Below, one piece after another: positions 58,201 through 64,000 of a DNA stretch of 64,000 bases (the first letter of the stretch is position 1; each line of letters begins with the position of its first letter). Location: positions 3,313,001-3,377,000 of the forward strand of contig NZ_CP138858.1 in NCBI RefSeq assembly GCF_033878955.1, read 5' to 3'. The notes under the pieces were generated by a model. That model worked only from the letters and a program-made list of their open reading frames with translations. It ran no database searches and was not told the DNA's origin. The translations under genes and the position numbers were made by a program. Source of the stretch: Coraliomargarita algicola. GTDB taxonomy: Bacteria; Verrucomicrobiota; Verrucomicrobiia; Opitutales; Coraliomargaritaceae.

Positions 58201-59112
58201 GATGGGCTTCTTGCTTGGAATCTGACGGGTGGTTTCTCCTCTGGCGTTTATGACTATGACTCCGTTATGGCTTGTGCTGAGTATGATACTATTATTCGGA
58301 CATGTGAATGCATGTAGAATTTGATAGTCTGCGAGTGTGGGGTGTGTCGGGAAGGCGCGTTGGTATTTTCCGTCTTTTAAGTAGAAGAATCCGTTCCCGA
58401 CGGTGGCACAGAGCAGGCCATTCTTAGTGTGGCCTAATACGGCAATAATACCAGATGCGACGGCTTCCGTGTCTTCTGCGATTTGTTCGAAGTCCTCACC
58501 CGCTAGGTGAAATAGACCAGAACCTCTGGCGTGAATGTAGAGGCCGTCCTTTATCCAGCTGGGCAGGATTCTTCTTTCGTCTTCGAATTTCCACGAACGC
58601 TTTTCATCTTGATTCCATTTTAATACATATTCGGAGGTGATTAAGTAGATGGAGTCGTCGCGTGCGTATAGCTTCCAAAACGTACCCAAGTCTTTCCCTT
58701 TAAAGGCCGAAGTGAGCTGACTGGTCATGTCGTTAAATTGATACTCTCCAGCTGGGGTGACTGTATAATAACCGACTGACTTTAAGGCCGCTACCCAGAT
58801 GTTGTTGGCGCTATCAATCACGGTCGACATGACATAGCTGGAATGCCCCGTCTCGGGCATGAGCGACCAGTTTACCCCGTCAAATTTTAGTAGGCCGTTT
58901 TCGTTGCCTACGAATAGGTGGCCTTGTGCGTCTTCTATAATCGATGATGAAATTTCGCCAGCTTTATGATCATCTGTGGTGTAGACGGAAAACAGGTGAT
59001 CGCCAGTTTCGCGATTGTAGGCTTGGGCGCATGGTATGTGTGCGAGCAGCACGAGCACGAGAGAGAGCATGCATAAAGCGAATTGAGAAGGACTGTGGCG
59101 ATGGCTGTTCAT
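55258..59112 (-). CDS. Giant hybrid sensor histidine kinase with Reg_prop propeller, receiver and HPt-like domain
   Basis: The 1284 residues begin with a signal peptide (about 1-31). A long periplasmic part of Reg_prop-type beta-propeller repeats (about 40-680) is followed by a YYY-like beta sandwich (NLSSGSYTFEVRAIDEFGRK), a membrane helix (near 752) and a coiled coil. HisKA follows with His at about 815 (MSHEIRNPLNG). The HATPase has intact N (LINLVSNGIKYA), G1 (DSGPGVP) and G2 (GTGLGLT) boxes. The receiver has Asp near 1102 (ILDINMP). The C-terminal region has an HPt-like His near 1230 (IIHKLLGLCR). Such proteins often sense polysaccharide or nutrient signals. A response regulator is divergently encoded 218 bases away. 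Confidence 0.92.
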   Translation of the reverse strand: MNSHRHSPSQFALCMLSLVLVLLAHIPCAQAYNRETGDHLFSVYTTDDHKAGEISSSIIEDAQGHLFVGNENGLLKFDGVNWSLMPETGHSSYVMSTVIDSANNIWVAALKSVGYYTVTPAGEYQFNDMTSQLTSAFKGKDLGTFWKLYARDDSIYLITSEYVLKWNQDEKRSWKFEDERRILPSWIKDGLYIHARGSGLFHLAGEDFEQIAEDTEAVASGIIAVLGHTKNGLLCATVGNGFFYLKDGKYQRAFPTHPTLADYQILHAFTCPNNSIILSTSHNGVIVINARGETTRQIPSKKPIYYSMTDRYGTIWSAGIGSIFKLPRLPLSYFSDSAYEISRYNGQLYYTNGNSLKKLLNTPSQTSSPQVIDRGTSIWTIQNVGSDLIYGDINGFNSIRHSETPQRIQTPRQIGSIYPSYTDSNILYTADPPKVSRWQKDETGWHYIDSLKEFNSGALSLAQLPNSKLLISSENAPVLLTDWEQVNPIHPLGEEVGLPEKFTWSHILQQGEHIIIISNQGLYTYDNNTEMFDYNPILGDDLGNDAYGLAYSAVPEQTGWIIYLPNGSDSNNPVGKLIWHEGQYSWSPYHLPSLDLAGKVRALFQEIDQNSNEILWVGGSKKILRYNLSQMPSYVTPTTHITRISELDTQQLYYDGAGPAPLNVDLGFPQKSLLIEYAATPTPLRVIQYQTRLEGFNESWSEPHTYTHRKFTNLSSGSYTFEVRAIDEFGRKGTIATLKLNIASPWYQTPYAYVSYIAFGLSILFGLNYLKNKSLRIRNERLTAIIQQRTRELEAQKLKLQQANKAKQNFLASMSHEIRNPLNGIIGISQLLRLQEKEQGMESEEITHLYSCSQHLNQLLSQTLDYSSLEAGKLRTRVESFAPCELLQEVIQIQSAMAQEKGIVLELEKPEIKHNWKGDPVLLRQILINLVSNGIKYAKQGSVRLILSYETKEESVQACFEVIDSGPGVPKEHENLIFEEFTRLPESEMSHIPGTGLGLTISAEMARLMGGSLKLDTEYQGGARFVLNLEFELELFRRKIKSNQESKLSEILKGKRVLIADDMGFNRYISAAVLNSMGAEIDVAENGRNALIKLNSFSYEIVILDINMPQMSGIEVVEAYFKKHQGENNPKFIALSAYNSVDIEEKCIAAGFNHFIEKPLDPEKLKKLLKCHHRKSRNNTGSDLLAYLSKNGPMSLQELQAEYNQSFKEELDKLRTAYALNKKTEQEEIIHKLLGLCRVQACERISQLVEKISEQSKQAAPKEDLIALIKRLEQELERTPHSSK

Positions 59113-59330
59113 GTGGCGAGAGGTGCACTGGTTCTCGTTTGATGCTAGGCGGCTCTGGACGGGAATGAGGTTCCGTATGTCTGCAATTTAGATGCAGGCC
59201 TGAAAAGATCAGTAAAATACGACAAGATTATTTAACTGTCATCGTTTGGGGAGGCGGATCATGCATGGTTTATTAAATATAGGGGTATATTTCTTGCCGC
59301 GTTTGTTGCACACTCCTTTACTTCTTGGTG

Positions 59331-59984
59331 ATGAAAGCCTTAATTATTGAAGATGAGAAATTCGTGCGCGAGTATCTCTCGAGCTTGTTGCAGAATGAGT
59401 TTGATTTTGATGAGATCGTGCAGGCTGTGGATGGCGAAGTTGGCTGGGAGCTTTTTGAGCAGCAGCCATTTCAATTTATCATTTTAGACTTGTTGTTGCC
59501 TAAATTGGATGGAATTCAGTTGGCCAAGCGCATTTTGGCACGCGGGCGAGGGCATCGTATTTTGGCCATATCCAGTGAGTGTGATGACTTTACAGTGCGT
59601 GAAGTCTCGCGGAGCGGTATTCTCGGCTTTGTCAGTAAAAAGGACATGTCGCAAGATATTATGAACGAGGCCTTTGCGGAAATATTTGATGGTCACGTTT
59701 ACTATTCCGCGAGTGTCGTGGAGGTCTTGGAGCGTGTACGTAATGACCCGGATGCATATTTTAAGGTGCTCTCGCAACGTGAACTGCAAGTACTACGATA
59801 TATCGCTCAGCGTAAGTCCCATGAAGAGATCGCCTCTGAATTGGGCTTGAGCGACTATACGATTAAGCGGCATCGTCATAATGCGATGAAAAAGTTAAAC
59901 TTGAAGAATGAATCCAGTCTGCTTCATTTCGCTTTGGACAAGGGGATTTTGAAGCATAAGAGTGGCTTGGACTGGAGCGCTTGA
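59331..59984 (+). CDS. LuxR/NarL-family response regulator
   Basis: The 217 residues consist of a receiver (IIEDEKF acidic pair; Asp in IILDLLLPKLDG; Ser in AISSEC; Lys in FVSKKDM) and a LuxR-type helix-turn-helix (LSQRELQVLRYIAQRKSHEE, LGLSDYTIKRHRHNAMKKL). It probably receives phosphate from the HPt-like domain of the divergent hybrid kinase and controls target promoters. ATG 59331 is preferred to the GTG/TTG just upstream. Confidence 0.92.
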   Translation: MKALIIEDEKFVREYLSSLLQNEFDFDEIVQAVDGEVGWELFEQQPFQFIILDLLLPKLDGIQLAKRILARGRGHRILAISSECDDFTVREVSRSGILGFVSKKDMSQDIMNEAFAEIFDGHVYYSASVVEVLERVRNDPDAYFKVLSQRELQVLRYIAQRKSHEEIASELGLSDYTIKRHRHNAMKKLNLKNESSLLHFALDKGILKHKSGLDWSA

Positions 59985-60372
59985 GGACTGATTATAGCGG
60001 CGCTCAATTTCTTTCACTGCAATTGGTATTTTGAGACCAGTTTTAAGTAATATCCGATTTTTTTCGATTTTTTACCGATTAGTTCCGCTGCAACATGTCG
60101 TTCTGTGTAAGTGGACGATTGAAACTGGATGGTGATTTGTTTGACTCCACTTGTGTCGAGAAACTGGTTCATTTTTAGTAGGTAATTCGTGCCAGACTTA
60201 TTGCTTCGGTGTTTGCCCGAGGCACTTGTGAATGTGGTGACATTTGTGGGCTATTTTATGAGCCAGTTTCTTGACGCTTCTTTGGCTGTGGGCCGTCTTG
60301 GTTGTATGCTGAGTTGGAAGTTTTGAGCTGGAAGCTTTTGAGTTAAGAAGTGCTGTCTGCTGTCGACCCCAC
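59985..60372. other. Intergenic region between response regulator and TonB receptor gene
   Basis: No gene is supported. A weak hairpin GAGCGC...GCGCTC with AATTT (59976-60010) may terminate the response regulator transcript. The rest shows nothing I can identify. Confidence 0.55.
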
Positions 60373-63095
60373 TTAGAATTCACGTTGAATGCTGATACGA
60401 TAGCTTCGCCCTGTCAGGCTGTAGAGTGATGTGTCGTAACCGTCTGCGAAAGCACCTGCTGCAAATGGCGGAGGCGTATTGCAGACATTATCTACGCCGA
60501 GCACCAGTTTTGTATTGTGGAGCCATGTTTGAGCGCTGCCGGTCCACTGGTAACTGGCAACGAGGTCGAGTGTAGTCCAAGCCTTCACCTTGCGAGGCTG
60601 GCTATCTGTGGTAAATGCTGGATTGTCGTCGAGAGAGTCGATGTAGTTTAACGTGCCGCCCAAGGTGAGGGATTGATGCTGCCATAAAAGTCCGAGGTAG
60701 CCTTTGTATTCGGGGATCGAGCCGCGGCCTATGATGTTTCCACCGCTTGCGCGAGGGTCGATTAGTGTGCCGAGGTAGGATTCGTAGGAGGAGTCTTTAG
60801 AGGCTTTCAATTTATAGCGAAGTACCTGATTTAGCCCGAGTGTGGCCTGCCAGTGCCCCGTGCGGGTCGGGGCTTTGTAGCGCACTTTGTAGTCGATGCC
60901 ATCGGTTATAGATTCGGAGGCGTTGAACCAGTTGGCAAATACGCCGCGGAGGGCTTGGGTAGTGGGATCGCGGATCACCGCGGCGCTTCCGATGTCGTTG
61001 CCTAGTGCTGCTTGGTCGATAAAGTATTGAGCGCCGTTGACGATTACATCTTTGGTATCGATTCTGTAGTAATCGAGCGAGAGCAGCCAACCTGGGTGGC
61101 TCTCGGGCTCGAAGCGAATGCCAAGGTTGAAATGGGTGGACTGCTCAGGCTCTAGTTCAGGATTACCGCTGACGATTGTATCGATGCGTGAACTTTCGGG
61201 GGTGAAGCCGAGTGGATCGTGGTAAATGGGGAATGTGGAAATGCCTCCGCCGTAACTTTCGCTGAGTGTGGGGGCTCTAAAGGAGGTGCCAGTGGTGGCG
61301 TGCAATTGAATGGCTTCTTGTGGACGATAGAAGACAGATGCCTTATACACGAAGGTGTCGTAAGTGTTGGCGCTTTGGGCGCTGTTGTCGGGCTTATCGC
61401 TATAGTTCTCGTAGCGTGCGGAGAGGTTGATGGCGAGCTCCTGTTCTGTATGAGAAAATACAGGTACCCAAGTTTCCGCAAATACTGAGCTCACTTTGCG
61501 TTGAGCCGCGTATGAACTCTCACTCGCGCCGCCTAGATTTGCGCCGGATTCGAATAAAGGATCGATGGCGACATCAATTTTTTCTTGGCGTAGTTCGAGT
61601 CCCGTCGCGAGTTGTACTGTGCCGCTCGAAAGTTCGAATATAGGTGCATTGGCTTTGAAGTCGTAGCTCCAGAATTCTTCCTGGTAATGGTTGTTGGGGC
61701 TGCGTGCTGCAGCTTGTAAGGCGGCCGTATTGTCGTAGCCTGCGCCGATGGCTCCGGCAGCTGCGAATGGGTTGAATGCGCCAGAGTCGATGAGGTCGAC
61801 TAGCGTGGATTCGTCTGCGATGCCTGTATATTGCGCTTCAAGATCTGTTTCAATGTAAAGGGCGGCGCTTTCCCAGTCCCAAATTCCAAGTTCACCGCGA
61901 ATGCCGAGCAGTCCACGCAGGGCAGATTTCTCCTGGTCGATCTCGAGTCTGCCGAGCTCGAAGCTGCGGTAGTTGATCTGATCCAAGTCGTCTGGGTTGA
62001 TACCTACTGGCAGATGTGGACTGTTTTTGGCTGCATCCAAGAGTGCCGAATGTACCGGGAACTTGAAGCCAGCAAAAGGAAATGTGCCTCCAAACCACGG
62101 TGCCGGAGCCAGTCCGTTCTGAAACTGACTATGTGTGTAAAGCAATTCGCTCCAGACCTGTAATTGGGGGCTGATTCTATGGCTGAAGTTGGCCATTACG
62201 CTGCTGCGCTGAACTTCAGGGATCGCGACGGCCTGTTGGCTGAAATTATATAGGTCTTCATTGGAGTCCCATAGTCGATAGTCAGTTAGATTACTGGGGC
62301 TTGAGATGCCGTCTTTTAACACATACTCTGACCATCAACTTGTATGCGGCCAGGGTAAGTGGGGCTTCCTTGGTTTTGGCCACCTTGCGAGCGTCGGTCG
62401 GCATCCTTGGATATCTCGCGGTCGCGTGCTTCGATGGAGTTGCGCTGATACCAACTGCCGAGTAATGCGAGGTGGGTGGATTCGCTAAGCGCTTGGCCGC
62501 TCAAAAATGAAAATGTTTTTTCTGAGGCGTCTCCGTCCGAGGTGTTGCTAAAGCTAGCGTCCATGCGGTTTCCTTCGAAGTTGTCGTGTAGCAGCAGGTT
62601 TACTGTGCCCGCGACTGCGTCGGACCCGTAGGCAACGGAACTGCCGTCGGTGGCAACTTCGATCTCCTTGATGGCGGCCGTAGGGATCAAGGTGAGGTCG
62701 GCGAATCCACCGTGTTGAAAACCGACGGCACTGTTGCCGCCTGAGCGACGTCCATTGATTAAGGTCAGTGTCGATAGATTGCCTAAGCCACGTATGTTGG
62801 CTCCCGCCGAGCCCGTGCCGCCGTTGCTGTCATTTTCGGTATTACTACTTCCGAAAGAAAAGGCTTGTGTGCGCAAAGCGCTGCTGGCGGTGTGATCGCC
62901 CCAGAGCTTGAGCTCTTCCTGATCGATCCAGGTTACAGGCACTGACGGTATTTCTTGAGCGAACGTTAATTGACTGCCCGTGATTACATGTGCTTCCAGT
63001 TCGACCCAATCATCTTCAGGCGCTCCTTGGCAGGGGGGGAGGGAGCACGATATGATTGAGCCCCATGTTACCAGCAAAAGTGACGTGCCTTTCAT
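60373..63095 (-). pseudogene. TonB-dependent receptor split by a frameshift
   Basis: Two overlapping frames give one complete receptor of about 905 residues. The upstream part (63095-62316, 259 residues) has a signal peptide and the plug domain (ANIRGLGNLSTLTLINGRRS, IEVATDGSSVAYGSDAVAGT). The downstream part (62322-60373) is the beta-barrel, ending in a terminal Phe (SIQREF). The join is at about 62316-62322: the first frame ends DGQSMC-stop, while the other frame continues ...VLKDGISSP. One missing base (or two extra) restores a single frame. Whether this is a real mutation or a sequence error cannot be told. It would import a large substrate such as a glycan or siderophore. Confidence 0.88.
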
Positions 63096-63291
63096 TTGGG
63101 AAGTTGTGTGGTCATGTGTTGATTCGATTGCGCCGAGGATGAATCGTGGTACGAGTGACCTTATATATAGGGACTAGTTTTCAGTAGGCTAGGTTATAGT
63201 GCAGTGCTGAACACTTGTTATAATTATAGCTAATGCTAATTTGGATTGTTATTGGAAATGGCATTTGTGGCACTGCTGTTGATTTACACGC

Positions 63292-63322
63292 AAAAAAACG
63301 GCGTCGATTGCTCGGCGCCGTT
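63292..63322 (-). terminator. Rho-independent terminator of efp
   Basis: On the minus strand AACGGCG...CGCCGTT closes around GCAATC and is followed by a run of seven T. It lies 30 bases after the efp stop. Confidence 0.88.
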
Positions 63323-63351
63323 CGTAGTAAAATCGTTGCAATCAGGAGGGC

Positions 63352-63909
63352 TTAGGCGCGTCCACCATAGGAGCGATCGGCGGTGTTTACTTTGATGACT
63401 TCACCCTCTTTGATGAACAGAGGTACTTGCACGGTGAGACCCGTCTCTAGCGTGGCTGGCTTTTGCACATTGCTGGCAGTGTCGCCTTTAACGCCTTCTG
63501 CAGATTCGATGACCTTCATTTCCAGTGAGGCGGGCAAGTCGATTGAAATAGGTTTGTCGTCGACATGGAGAACGCTGTAGGCTTGGGTTTCTACTAGGAA
63601 GTCCTTGGCGTCTTCGACGAGATTTTCGTCGAGAATCACATCCTCGAATGTTTCTGGGTCCATGAAATGGTAGCCATCCGCATCGATGTAGCTGAACTCC
63701 AACTTTATCATGTCGGTATGCATGATTTCGACACTGTCGGTGGTGCGGATCTTGGTATTCGTGCTCGCGCCAGTATTTAGATTGCGCATGGTGACTTGCA
63801 TGAAGCCAGCTTGCCGACCTTGAGTTCGGTGCTGCACGTCGAGTACGAGGTGCGGATTGCCTTGATAATTGAGGACTTTGCCTTTGCGGACGTCTGTAGG
63901 TGATGCCAT
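63352..63909 (-). CDS. efp: Translation elongation factor P
   Basis: EF-P relieves ribosome stalling at polyproline. The 185 residues show all three beta-barrel domains: MRNLNTGASTNTKIR, FMDPETFEDVIL and the C-terminal GDTASNVQKPATLETG, VPLFIKEGEVIKVNT. The domain I tip reads QHRTQGRQAGF, so the residue matching E. coli Lys34 is Arg32, not Lys; the usual Pro before it is Gln. Arg-type EF-Ps are rhamnosylated by EarP in some Proteobacteria; EarP is not seen here. A possible -35 TTGACA (63957-63962, minus) lies upstream. Confidence 0.96.
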   Translation of the reverse strand: MASPTDVRKGKVLNYQGNPHLVLDVQHRTQGRQAGFMQVTMRNLNTGASTNTKIRTTDSVEIMHTDMIKLEFSYIDADGYHFMDPETFEDVILDENLVEDAKDFLVETQAYSVLHVDDKPISIDLPASLEMKVIESAEGVKGDTASNVQKPATLETGLTVQVPLFIKEGEVIKVNTADRSYGGRA

Positions 63910-64000
63910 GGGTATGATTGGTTAAAAAAATGTCTGATTTGGCAGCGCGAAGCTCAAGTGTCAAGGATGCCCTCTCGCTGTTGCAGGGGCATCTCTGAAT

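Noticed and set aside
60198..60383. Small minus-strand open frame after the response regulator
   Set aside because: Low-complexity Ser/His/Lys composition, overlap with the receptor gene end and no start signal give no support.
62316..62322. Programmed frameshift in the TonB receptor
   Set aside because: No slippery heptamer or stimulatory structure is obvious at the junction, and TonB receptors are not known to use one.

Overview
The window reads as chromosomal DNA of a marine-type Verrucomicrobiota bacterium, most likely class Opitutae (Puniceicoccales/Coraliomargarita-like). This is an inference, made without a database search. It rests on the moderately GC-rich sequence, a Gram-negative envelope gene set (KdsD, TonB receptor, AsmA-like protein, YidC), a Gld-type ABC transporter operon with a DUF4340 protein, a very large Reg_prop hybrid histidine kinase, an EF-P with the unusual tip TQGR, and scarce Shine-Dalgarno sequences. 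About 50 protein genes, one tRNA and one SRP RNA are packed densely. Three convergent gene pairs overlap through a shared 4-base stop site (TTAG or CTAG).

Layout. 1-4.7 kb: SulP permease (cut by the window edge), HisN-type phosphatase, aldo/keto reductase, folP, and a hybrid kinase with a degenerate ATPase domain. 4.8-11.6 kb: RNase R, a protein-kinase-like unknown, the SRP RNA gene, a TPMT-family methyltransferase, an operon DUF493-msrA-nuclease-like, a three-copy hairpin repeat and tRNA-Leu(UAA). 11.8-19.8 kb: rpsA, a YhcC-type radical SAM protein, PilC/GspF, then rpmH-rnpA-yidD-yidC and yebC. 19.9-26.1 kb: a small lipoprotein, a scrambled group II intron/IS4 remnant, kdsD, a LOG-family protein, an amidase homologue lacking its catalytic residues, and mutL. 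26.3-28.8 kb: YyaL-type thioredoxin-domain protein and SufU. 28.8-36.8 kb: a five-gene operon of ABC ATPase, permease, GldG, DUF4340 and an AsmA-like protein. 36.9-43.5 kb: a Cys-rich unknown, a voltage-gated K+ channel with a zinc ribbon, mnmA, a GH13 enzyme and a fatty-acid desaturase. 43.8-47.2 kb: gap, pgk and tpiA. 47.5-51.6 kb: a divergent thymidine-phosphorylase homologue, an ExeA-GspB-VanZ operon, an FtsB/DivIC-like protein and a small lipoprotein. 51.7-55.2 kb: a UDP-sugar pyrophosphorylase and a phosphoglucomutase. 55.2-64 kb: the giant hybrid kinase, a divergent LuxR-type response regulator, a frameshifted TonB-dependent receptor and efp.

How the genes connect. gap-pgk-tpiA form the triose section of glycolysis. 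The phosphoglucomutase and the UDP-sugar pyrophosphorylase together give a route from glucose-6-phosphate to UDP-glucose. rpsA, rnpA, yidD/yidC, the SRP RNA, RNase R, MnmA and EF-P are translation and membrane-insertion housekeeping genes.

The accessory interest lies in several proteins that keep a familiar enzyme fold but have lost defining active-site residues (amidase, nuclease, histidine kinase, NP-II phosphorylase), in a kinase-like unknown, and in the Gld/DUF4340/AsmA envelope operon. No CRISPR array, prophage or complete insertion sequence was seen.
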